DNA of 64,000 nt from CAZPBN01 sp964584935 (GTDB lineage: Bacteria > Acidobacteriota > Aminicenantia > Aminicenantales > Aminicenantaceae): the NCBI GenBank assembly GCA_964584935.1, contig CAZPBN010000001.1, positions 238,921 through 302,920 of the forward strand, read 5' to 3'. Each line of letters opens with the position of its first letter. Positions within the stretch are counted from its first letter, which is position 1. Of this stretch, positions 44,596 through 52,574 are shown in pieces. The translations under genes were made by a program, and so were the position numbers. A model generated the notes under the pieces. That model searched no databases and was not told where the DNA came from. It saw only the letters and a list, made by a program, of their open reading frames with translations.

Positions 44596-45744
44596 ATGAT
44601 AGTTCCCCATGGCGGAAAGCTGGTTGAACGTGTTCTAGATGAAGTAAAAAAGAAAGAAATTCTGGATGATATGGAACAATATCCATCAGTGAAACTAAAT
44701 CAAGAAATAGTGAGCGATGTAGAAAATATTGCATTTGGTTTTTACAGTCCGCTGGAAGGATTTCTGGGGGAAAAAGAATTATCAAATGTCCTCAATCATA
44801 TGAGGCTAACTAACGATATTCCCTGGACAATCCCTATCGTCCTGGATGTGAAGAGTGACGAGGCAAAAAACTTCAAAGTGGGTCAACAAATTCTTTTAAA
44901 GGATCCAAACGAACAGCCTGTGGCTTTACTTTATCTTGAAGAAAAATATGAGTGTGCCAAAAATGAAATTGCAGAGAAAGTATTTCAAACAACTGATGTT
45001 TCGCACCCCGGAGTGGCAAAAGTACTGAAAATGAAAGAAGTTTTGCTGGCAGGAAAAATTGATCTCATTCAAGAAAGCCCAACTCCCTATTTTCAGTATA
45101 AGCTTAAACCTATAGAAACAAGAATACTTTTCAAAGAAAAAGGATGGAGAACCGTTGTTGGATTTCAAACTCGAAACACTCCCCACATCGGACACGAATA
45201 TGTTCAAAAATCAGCATTGACATTTACAGACGGAATTTTTATCAACCCGGTTATCGGGCGTAAGAAAAGGGGGGATTTTAAAGATGAAGTCATACTGGCT
45301 TCCTATGATAAACTGATAAAGAACTATTATTTAAAGGAAAGAGCTGTTATGGCAATTCTCCAGATGGAAATGAGATACGCCGGTCCTAGAGAAGCTATTT
45401 TTCACGCCATAATCCGGAAAAACTTCGGATGCACTCATATTATCATTGGCCGTGATCACGCGGGTGTGGGAAACTATTATTCTCCCTATGCTGCTCAGGA
45501 TATTTTTGAAGACTTTCCTGATTTGGGAATAATTCCTCTGTTTTTCAGATCATTTTATTTCTGTAAAAAATGCAATTCGGTGGTCAATGAAAAAATATGT
45601 CCCCATGATCCTTCCGAACACATAAACTTTAGTGGGACAAAAATAAGAGAAATGTTAAACCAAGGCACTATCCCTCCTCCAGAATTGATGAGGCCTGAAG
45701 TAGCTAGGATAATCATTGGATACGATAACCCTTTTGTGGAATAA
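44596..45744 (+). CDS. sat: Sulfate adenylyltransferase (ATP sulfurylase), single-chain type
   Basis: Forms APS from ATP and sulfate. It has 382 residues: QTRNTPHIGHEY with the ATP-binding His pair, GRDHAGVGNYYSPYAA, and near the C-terminus a zinc knuckle (FYCKKCNS, CPHDPSEH) followed by FSGTKIREML. AAAGGAGG precedes the ATG. With cysC it completes a route to PAPS. No APS/PAPS reductase or sulfite reductase lies nearby, so sulfation or distant assimilation genes are both possible. Confidence 0.96.
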   Translation: MIVPHGGKLVERVLDEVKKKEILDDMEQYPSVKLNQEIVSDVENIAFGFYSPLEGFLGEKELSNVLNHMRLTNDIPWTIPIVLDVKSDEAKNFKVGQQILLKDPNEQPVALLYLEEKYECAKNEIAEKVFQTTDVSHPGVAKVLKMKEVLLAGKIDLIQESPTPYFQYKLKPIETRILFKEKGWRTVVGFQTRNTPHIGHEYVQKSALTFTDGIFINPVIGRKKRGDFKDEVILASYDKLIKNYYLKERAVMAILQMEMRYAGPREAIFHAIIRKNFGCTHIIIGRDHAGVGNYYSPYAAQDIFEDFPDLGIIPLFFRSFYFCKKCNSVVNEKICPHDPSEHINFSGTKIREMLNQGTIPPPELMRPEVARIIIGYDNPFVE

Positions 45745-45758
45745 AAAAAGCTAAGAAT

Positions 45759-45884
45759 ATGAATATAGATAAAAAAGTATTCGTTATTGGTCTAGATTGC
45801 ACTGCAACAGATATTTCAAAAGAAAAGAAAATTAAAAAGTCAATACAAAAAAGGAGTAACTATGGGAAATTCGAACCCAAGTGA
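45759..45884 (+). pseudogene. Possible N-terminal remnant of an alkaline-phosphatase-superfamily gene
   Basis: 41 codons, MNIDKKVFVIGLDCTATD..., between sat and cysC. KVFVIGLDC is the first strand of type I phosphodiesterase/nucleotide pyrophosphatase-like proteins, but the rest becomes a Lys-rich run and stops 20 bases inside cysC. No clear ribosome-binding site. It could also be a chance frame. Confidence 0.25.
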
Positions 45885-46410
45885 TTCAAGAGGTGTAACC
45901 TTATGGTTTACTGGATTGCCCTGTTCAGGAAAATCCGCTGTAGCTGATGAAGCTGCAAAAATATTGAATGAAAAAGGATTGAAAGTCGAAAGGCTCGATG
46001 GAGACATCGTCCGTCAAGATCTCACCCGAGATCTCGGGTTTTCCAAGCAAGACCGGGACGAAAATATTCGCAGAATAACTTTTGTTGCAAAATTATTAAC
46101 AAGAAACGGAGTGATTGTCTTAACTTCATTCGTTTCTCCCTATAAAAAAGCACGAGAACGGGCACGAAAAGAAATCGGAAACTTTATAGAAGCCTATGTG
46201 AAATGTCCTGTTGAGGTTTGTATGAAGAGAGATGTGAAAGGCATGTATAAAAAAGCAATTAAAGGGGAAATTAAAGAATTCACAGGCATATCGGATCCGT
46301 ATGAAGAGCCTGAAAATCCTGATTTATTGATTGATTCTGATAATGAAACTCCGGAAGAAAGCACCCAAAAAGTGATTGACATGCTAAAGGAAAGAGGATA
46401 TTTATCTTAA
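45862..46410 (+). CDS. cysC: Adenylyl-sulfate kinase
   Basis: Phosphorylates APS to PAPS. It has 182 residues: P-loop TGLPCSGKSAVADEA (about 14-28), RLDGDIVRQDLTRDLGFSKQDRDENIRR, FVSPYKKARERAR, FTGISDPYEEPENPDL. AAAGGAG lies just before the ATG. Follows sat after 117 bases. Confidence 0.96.
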   Translation: MGNSNPSDSRGVTLWFTGLPCSGKSAVADEAAKILNEKGLKVERLDGDIVRQDLTRDLGFSKQDRDENIRRITFVAKLLTRNGVIVLTSFVSPYKKARERARKEIGNFIEAYVKCPVEVCMKRDVKGMYKKAIKGEIKEFTGISDPYEEPENPDLLIDSDNETPEESTQKVIDMLKERGYLS

Positions 46411-46538
46411 TCTTAGCAAACTATAAGTATAAATTAAAAGCAAAAAATCAGTTCCTCGGCAATGGTGTCTTAAAGCAAGCTGTTGTATTCATAACAATTG
46501 AACAGCAAATCTCAATTGACCAGTAGAGAGATATAAGT

Positions 46539-48947
46539 TTATTGGTTTTTTTCTTTTTTTGTCGAATAGTAGTCAAGAATTCGCATATGATCTTCATATG
46601 AACAGAATTTGGTGGGTTCTGTACCAGGAAGAAAAACCTCTTTAAAAGGGTACAAACAGATCGGTGTGGCTAGAAGTCCGGTTTTTCTGTCAATAACCTT
46701 AAAAACAAGATTGAGGCTTGTTGGGTCATCAAATTCCTCTTTTTCAAATTCTACTTCCTTATCTTCAGCTTTTTTCTCTTCATCTTCTATAATTTTCTTA
46801 AAAAATTCAATCCATACAGGTTGTGCCGCTACCATTCCGGATTGCCTGTCCCCTATGGAATTTGTCTGTAAATCATGGCCAATCCAAACACCAGCACAAA
46901 GAGAGGGAGAAAAACCAACAAACCAAGCATCTGTGAAATTATCTGTTGTTCCTGTTTTTCCAGCCAGATCTTTGTCTTCGGTTAAAGGCCTTGCTGGCGT
47001 TCCGCTTCCTCTTTGGATAACTCCCTGCATTAAGGAAGTGATCATATAGGCTATTTCCTGAGAAATAACTCTCTCTGATTCAACTTTCCTTTCTTCCAGA
47101 ATATTTCCGTCTTTATCTTCAATCCTGGTTATAAAATAAGGTTCTATTCTTATCCCTTTATTAGGAAAAACAGTATAAGCTGACACCAATTCTTTCATAT
47201 ACACTTCAAAAGTACCCAGCGATAAGGAAAGATAAGGATAAACAATTGTGGAAAGCCCGAATTTATGGCAGTATTCCACACCGGTTTGAGGAGATATGGA
47301 TTCTAATATTTTGGCTGTGACTACGTTTCGTGATTGTTCCAACCCCATACGGAATGTAACAGCCCCTTTATATTTTTCATCGTAATTCGGAGGTGACCAA
47401 GGCTCATCAGACCATTTGTCTGTAAACTCAGTTGGTTCATCGATTATAATGGTGGCATTCGTAAATCCATTTTCCAGGGCAGCAGTGTATAAAATCGGTT
47501 TTATGGCTGATCCCGGCTGTCTGGTGGCTTGAGTAGCGCGGTTATATTCACTTCTTTTATAAGAATAGCCACCAACCATGGCTTTAATCTGACCGGTTTG
47601 CGGTTCTACAGCCAAAAAAGCTCCTTCAAGAAGAGGTTCCTGATCAAGGGAAACAAGCAGCTCCTTTTTTTCTTCATCGATCTGGTTAATTTTAACTTTT
47701 ATCACATCTCCTCTTTTTATAAGATTTCTTAAATTTCGGATCTCTGTCCATTCAATATCCGAATTGGTTAATTTTCCCGTATAATCTTTCACTTTTACCA
47801 GGGCATTCTGTCTTGAAACGTCCAAAACAATCGCCTCTTCTATCGGTCTTTTTACGGAACTGACAACCCAATCATCAAGCCATACTTCTTTAAGGTCTTC
47901 ATTTCCTTCCTCAAGAAGATTTTTTTTATCGTCTCTCCATCCCTGCCTTTTATCAAGAATCCGCAATTGTTTCTTTAAAGTATCTTCCGCATATTTCTGC
48001 AGTCGCATATCCATCGTCGAATAAACTTTTAATCCCTCCTTATAAAGAGAATCATATCCGTAATTCTTTATCAAATACCTCCTTACTTCTTCCCTGAAAT
48101 AACCAGCAAAATCAGATTCTCCCCTATGTAACGGCAACACATCGAGTGACTTCTCTTTTATTTCATCCCTTTTCTCTTTGGATATAAATCCCGCTTCATA
48201 CATACGGTTCAACACATGATTTCTTCGGCGTAATGTGAGTTCCGGTCTTCTATATGGAGAATAAATCCCAGGGCCCCGGAATATACCAGTAATTAAGGCA
48301 ATTTCTTCAAGATTAAGTTCCGAAGTCATTTTTCCTAAAAACAAGCGGGAAGCAGACTCCACTCCATATGTTCCGTGTCCTAAATTGAATTGATTACAAT
48401 ACCAGGTAAGAATTTCTTCCTTTGTATAGTCCCTTTCCAGCTGAAGTGCCAATAAAGCTTCTTTAATTTTTCTCCGGAGTGTTTGCTTTGGATGCAATAA
48501 AATCTCTCTCACCAACTGCTGGGTTATCGTACTCCCTCCCTGAAGACTTTTTGTTCTCCTCTTGAGCCTTATATCTTCTCTTAAAGCCCGTAAAATTCCC
48601 AGGATGTCTATTCCCTTGTGTCTAAAAAAACGGGGATCCTCGGTGGCAATGATGGCGTTCTTCATATCATCAGGTATTTCCTCATAAGAAACTTCTATTC
48701 TTTTTCTTAATGCATATTCCCCTATGACATCTTCTTCATTATCGGCATAGATATAGGTGATTCTATAAGGTTTGTATTTTCTGAGTTTTTCAATATCAGG
48801 AAGATTATTTTTTATCGCTTTATAAGTCCCTAAAAGGGCTCCTAAAGTAAACACAGATAAAAATAAAATGATAACCAGAAATCTATAAAAGCCTTTTTTC
48901 CACTGCGGTTTTTTTATTCTGATGATGAGATTTTTTTTGAATAACAT
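46539..48947 (-). CDS. mrcA: Penicillin-binding protein 1A family (class A bifunctional PBP)
   Basis: Polymerises and cross-links peptidoglycan. It has 802 residues: cytoplasmic basic start, one helix (about 22-43), glycosyltransferase family 51 domain with the Glu in ATEDPRFFRHKGID and QGGSTITQQLVREILL, a linker with an OB-like insert, and the transpeptidase domain with SxxK in RQPGSAIKP, SRN in EQSRNVV and KTGT in LAGKTGTTDNFTDAWF. The C-terminus is acidic, then lysine-rich. Confidence 0.95.
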   Translation of the reverse strand: MLFKKNLIIRIKKPQWKKGFYRFLVIILFLSVFTLGALLGTYKAIKNNLPDIEKLRKYKPYRITYIYADNEEDVIGEYALRKRIEVSYEEIPDDMKNAIIATEDPRFFRHKGIDILGILRALREDIRLKRRTKSLQGGSTITQQLVREILLHPKQTLRRKIKEALLALQLERDYTKEEILTWYCNQFNLGHGTYGVESASRLFLGKMTSELNLEEIALITGIFRGPGIYSPYRRPELTLRRRNHVLNRMYEAGFISKEKRDEIKEKSLDVLPLHRGESDFAGYFREEVRRYLIKNYGYDSLYKEGLKVYSTMDMRLQKYAEDTLKKQLRILDKRQGWRDDKKNLLEEGNEDLKEVWLDDWVVSSVKRPIEEAIVLDVSRQNALVKVKDYTGKLTNSDIEWTEIRNLRNLIKRGDVIKVKINQIDEEKKELLVSLDQEPLLEGAFLAVEPQTGQIKAMVGGYSYKRSEYNRATQATRQPGSAIKPILYTAALENGFTNATIIIDEPTEFTDKWSDEPWSPPNYDEKYKGAVTFRMGLEQSRNVVTAKILESISPQTGVEYCHKFGLSTIVYPYLSLSLGTFEVYMKELVSAYTVFPNKGIRIEPYFITRIEDKDGNILEERKVESERVISQEIAYMITSLMQGVIQRGSGTPARPLTEDKDLAGKTGTTDNFTDAWFVGFSPSLCAGVWIGHDLQTNSIGDRQSGMVAAQPVWIEFFKKIIEDEEKKAEDKEVEFEKEEFDDPTSLNLVFKVIDRKTGLLATPICLYPFKEVFLPGTEPTKFCSYEDHMRILDYYSTKKEKNQ

Positions 48948-49409
48948 TTTATAAAATATAACAAACTATTGTGAATTAGTCTAGACGGTATTATATGTAT
49001 TATATTATTATATGCCTTGGCTGACTAATCTTATTGATATAAAATAAATTAATCTTAAACCTTCTCCTATTATTTTTTCTTAAAATAAATTTTTACAGCT
49101 AAAAATCGATTCTAAGAGCATAAGAAATTTTTGTTTTGAACAATATTCTTAAAAGCTATTTCTGAACCCCACAATGAATTCTAAGATTTTTTCAAAGGAA
49201 CAACAATATATCTATCTATAATTATATCAATATTTTAAATCAGCCAGGGCACATAAAACATAAAACATAAAACATAAAAGGGAATCCCCTGATTTCGATT
49301 TTCCTTACCTCGATATTACAGGAAATTCATGGCAAACAAATGAGCCTTGGCTTCCTCATAATTCCTATTTTTTGCTTTCTTTATCAGAGATGAAAATTTA
49401 TCCTGAATA
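48948..49409. other. Intergenic region with a 7-base tandem repeat
   Basis: 462 bases between the start of the PBP gene and the end of tmk. It holds four exact copies of ACATAAA (49251-49278) and a short minus-strand frame of about 40 codons that overlaps the tmk end, starts with TTG and ends NRNYEEAKAHLFAMNFL (stop near 49330). That frame has no ribosome-binding site and no recognised family. Otherwise nothing seen. Confidence 0.5.
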
Positions 49410-50024
49410 TTAAGCTTCCATCTGTTTAAGATAGTCAATCACAATCCTTTTTATTTTCATACCGATCTCTGCCACCGGCATGGTGGCATCAACATGAATG
49501 ATATTATCCCCATTGAAGCTTTTAAATCTTCTTCTTACATTTTCCAGATATTCCGGACTCTCGAAAAGCATGTCTTTTTTTTTGCGGTTTGATATTCGTT
49601 TCAATCCCTTTTTCTCATCAATATCAAGTATAAATACCAAATCCGGTTGGACAACAAATGACTCATTCATTTCTCTTATTCTTTGTTCACTGATTCCTTT
49701 TGCTCCCTGATAGGCAATAGTTGAATAATAATATCTATCTAGAATCACCACATTCTTTTTCTGGAGAGCTGGTTTTATATTGTTTCTTACGTTTTCTTTC
49801 CGGTCTTTCTGGAATAACAATAATTCTTCTTCTGGAGTCAGAGAACCAGCTTGAAGAGCTTTCTCTTTTATCTGTCGACCCCATTTGCTATCCGACGGCT
49901 CTCTTAAATAAACAGCCTCTATTCTTTTTGAATTCAGCTCTTTTAAAAGTAAATGAGCCTGGGTAGATTTTCCTGCTCCGTCAATTCCTTCAAATACAAT
50001 GAGCACACCTTTTCTTAAATTCAT
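49410..50024 (-). CDS. tmk: Thymidylate kinase
   Basis: dTMP to dTDP. It has 204 residues: P-loop FEGIDGAGKSTQAHLL, the DR motif in DRYYYSTIAYQGA, and LDIDEKKGLKRI. Monocistronic as far as visible, divergent from the HtrA gene. Confidence 0.96.
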   Translation of the reverse strand: MNLRKGVLIVFEGIDGAGKSTQAHLLLKELNSKRIEAVYLREPSDSKWGRQIKEKALQAGSLTPEEELLLFQKDRKENVRNNIKPALQKKNVVILDRYYYSTIAYQGAKGISEQRIREMNESFVVQPDLVFILDIDEKKGLKRISNRKKKDMLFESPEYLENVRRRFKSFNGDNIIHVDATMPVAEIGMKIKRIVIDYLKQMEA

Positions 50025-50163
50025 GAAAACACCTTCATATGCATCCGCGATTTACTTTCTCTGTTGCAACTTTTTTGCTCATTTTTTTAAAACTATGTTA
50101 TCATAATTTCATTTAATTTATGCAACTTTTCTTATTCATTTTTGTTTTAAGATAGGAATAGTA

Positions 50164-50192
50164 TTGAATTTTACTAACCACTATGGTATTTT
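50164..50192 (+). promoter_or_regulatory. Possible promoter of htrA-dapF
   Basis: TTGAAT (50164-50169), a 17-base spacer and TATTTT (50187-50192). AGAGGAGGAAGG follows before the ATG at 50220. Confidence 0.45.
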
Positions 50193-50219
50193 ATAATTTA
50201 AATTAGAGGAGGAAGGGAA

Positions 50220-51689
50220 ATGAAAAAAACAGTTTGGATCGCATTAGGAAGCTTTTTAATCGGTCTTATACTTGCTGGAATATTTTTTATCTATATTCCA
50301 GAGAAACAAGCAGATAACAAGCCTTTTCTAGAAAAAAACATATCATCATCTTATTCCTCTCCACTTTACGCTTCCCAAATTTCTGAAACAAACAAGGATT
50401 TTGTTGAAATAATAAAAAAAATTGGACCTTCGGTGGTCAAAATCCAGGCGACTAAAGTTGAACGAGTGAGTTTTGGAGCTATTGACAGCCCCTTTGATGA
50501 TTTCTGGGATAGATTTTTCGGGATCCCTCAGGAGCGTCACTCCATTGTTGTCGGTTCCGGTTTTTTCATAAGTCCAGACGGCTATCTGCTTACAAACAAT
50601 CATATTGCAGAAAATTCCGAGCGAATAAAGGTTTATTCATTCCAAGGGAAAAACTATGATGCTGAAATAGTCGGATTAGATAAGAAATCAGACCTAGCAT
50701 TACTCAAGGTCGAGGACAACAACAATTTACCCTATGCCCAATTTGGAAATTCTGAAGAATTACAAATTGGAGAATGGGTGCTTGCTTTCGGAAATCCCAT
50801 GGGGATGACCCATACCGTTACATCAGGAATAGTCAGTGCAAAAGGAAGACATCTATCCACTGATTACTACCAGAATTTCATCCAAACCGACGCAGCCATA
50901 AATCGAGGAAACAGCGGAGGGCCTCTCGTAGATATGAACGGGAACGTTATCGGGATAAACACAATGATTCTAGCCCCTACCGGAGGAAATATAGGAATCG
51001 GATTCGCCATTCCATCGAACCTCGCCGTCAATGTCATAGAGCAGCTCAAAAAAAGTGGGAAAGTCATTAGAGGATATTTAGGAGTGACCATCAAACCCAT
51101 AGATGAAGACGTGAGAAAAGTTCTTGGACTAAAATCCAATAAAGGAGCTCTTATCAATTCCATAGAAGCAGGATCTCCTGCTGATAAAGCCGGATTAAAG
51201 ACCTATGATGTCATAATCGAAGTAGAAGGAGAACCTATCAAAGACGACAATGACCTCAAATTCAAAATTGCTGAACTCCCTCCAGGAAAAAGAATAAATA
51301 TAAAGATTATTAGAGATGGAAAAGAAAAAATTGTATCCACAAAGCTTGGAAAGCAAGATTCAGATGACGAAGCAACGATTGAATCCTCTTCCGAAGAAGG
51401 CTTGGGTTTTCGTGTGCAAGAACTGACGGAAAGTATTGCCCATCGATACAATTTAACCACTACTGAAGGATTAATAATCATTGAAATAAAAAGAGGAAGT
51501 CCTGCTGATTTAAAAGGTCTCCAAGTTGGAGATATCATTCTTGAAATCAATAGGAAAAGAGTCAAAACTGTTGATGATGTCAAATCCATACTTAAAAACG
51601 TTGATTCTGGAGATCCAATTTTACTGCTTATCCGGAGAGAAAGAAGAGGGCTATCAGAAGATTATCTGGTAACTCTCAGGATTTCCTAA
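50220..51689 (+). CDS. degP: HtrA/DegP-family periplasmic serine protease
   Basis: Envelope protein quality control. It has 489 residues: N-terminal helix (about 5-25), trypsin-like domain with the catalytic triad H128 (LLTNNHIAE), D158 (KKSDLALL) and S232 (INRGNSGGPLVD), then two PDZ domains (about 285-375 and 395-485, SPADKAGLKTYDVI and SPADLKGLQVGDIILEI). dapF starts on the base after the stop codon, so the two are translationally coupled, an unusual pairing. Confidence 0.94.
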   Translation: MKKTVWIALGSFLIGLILAGIFFIYIPEKQADNKPFLEKNISSSYSSPLYASQISETNKDFVEIIKKIGPSVVKIQATKVERVSFGAIDSPFDDFWDRFFGIPQERHSIVVGSGFFISPDGYLLTNNHIAENSERIKVYSFQGKNYDAEIVGLDKKSDLALLKVEDNNNLPYAQFGNSEELQIGEWVLAFGNPMGMTHTVTSGIVSAKGRHLSTDYYQNFIQTDAAINRGNSGGPLVDMNGNVIGINTMILAPTGGNIGIGFAIPSNLAVNVIEQLKKSGKVIRGYLGVTIKPIDEDVRKVLGLKSNKGALINSIEAGSPADKAGLKTYDVIIEVEGEPIKDDNDLKFKIAELPPGKRINIKIIRDGKEKIVSTKLGKQDSDDEATIESSSEEGLGFRVQELTESIAHRYNLTTTEGLIIIEIKRGSPADLKGLQVGDIILEINRKRVKTVDDVKSILKNVDSGDPILLLIRRERRGLSEDYLVTLRIS

Positions 51690-52535
51690 ATGAAATTCAC
51701 GAAAGTTCACTCTCTTGGGAATGATTTTTTAATATTTGACCAGAAAGAAATAAAACAACGTTCAAACATAAGTAAGCTTGCCAGTAAAATTTGCAAACGC
51801 CATACGGGAGTTGGGGCTGATGGTATTCTCACTATTTCTGTAAAAGATAAAATTAAAGGGTTCGTCAATTTTAGAATCATTAATGCTGATGGAACTGAAG
51901 CAGAGATTTCTGGTAATGGACTTCGTTGTGCGGCTGCCTACCTTTATCATTATAAAAAAATTGATACAGAAAGAATAAATTTCATCACCACTGCAGGAAA
52001 CAGAGAGTGCAATCTTTTAAAAAAAGAAAATCACGCTTATTTACTTAGAGTCGAAATGGGAATACCTTTGTTTACTTCAAAAGATATTCCCTTTGATGAT
52101 GGATCATCCCATGATAAAATCATTGATTATCCTCTTTCAATAAATCAAAGAATATATCCGATAACCTTGGTATCTCTGGGGAACCCTCACTGTGCTATAT
52201 TTATTGATCGATTTCCTTCAAGGATTGAATGGCACCAGCTCGGCCGCGAGATAGAATCCCATCCTTTTTTCCCAAAGAGAACAAATATTGAATTCATAAG
52301 GGTTCTGAACCGTAAAGAAATCGATGTGCTTTTTTGGGAAAGAGGGGTTGGAGAAACACTTTCCTCAGGAAGCGGTGCTTCCGCAGCAGCTGTCTCTTCC
52401 ATTCTAAAGAATCTCACTGATCATATTGTACAAGTTCGAACCAGTATGGGAAACTTAACTGTCGAATGGGAAAAAGACACAGTTTATCAATCTGGCCCTT
52501 CTGAAGTTGTCTTTAGCGGAAACATCTTTATTTGA
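51690..52535 (+). CDS. dapF: Diaminopimelate epimerase-like protein lacking the second catalytic Cys
   Basis: 281 residues of the DapF fold. The first half has HSLGNDFLIFD and SGNGLRCAAAYL with the first catalytic Cys (C80). In the second half GNPHCAIFID and ERGVGETLSSGSGASAAAV match the family closely, but the usual ACGSGAC reads SSGSGAS: the acid/base Cys is Ser226 (codon TCA, 52365-52367) and the later Cys is Ser231. It may be a diverged epimerase, a poorly active one, or one with another substrate. Coupled to the protease gene upstream. Confidence 0.85.
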   Translation: MKFTKVHSLGNDFLIFDQKEIKQRSNISKLASKICKRHTGVGADGILTISVKDKIKGFVNFRIINADGTEAEISGNGLRCAAAYLYHYKKIDTERINFITTAGNRECNLLKKENHAYLLRVEMGIPLFTSKDIPFDDGSSHDKIIDYPLSINQRIYPITLVSLGNPHCAIFIDRFPSRIEWHQLGREIESHPFFPKRTNIEFIRVLNRKEIDVLFWERGVGETLSSGSGASAAAVSSILKNLTDHIVQVRTSMGNLTVEWEKDTVYQSGPSEVVFSGNIFI

Positions 52536-52574
52536 CTGGTTTTATCACTCAATTAATGGATACTTGATTTGAAA

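Noticed and set aside
49251..49278. Possible CRISPR-like array
   Set aside because: The repeat is only seven bases and has no spacers; no cas genes in the window.
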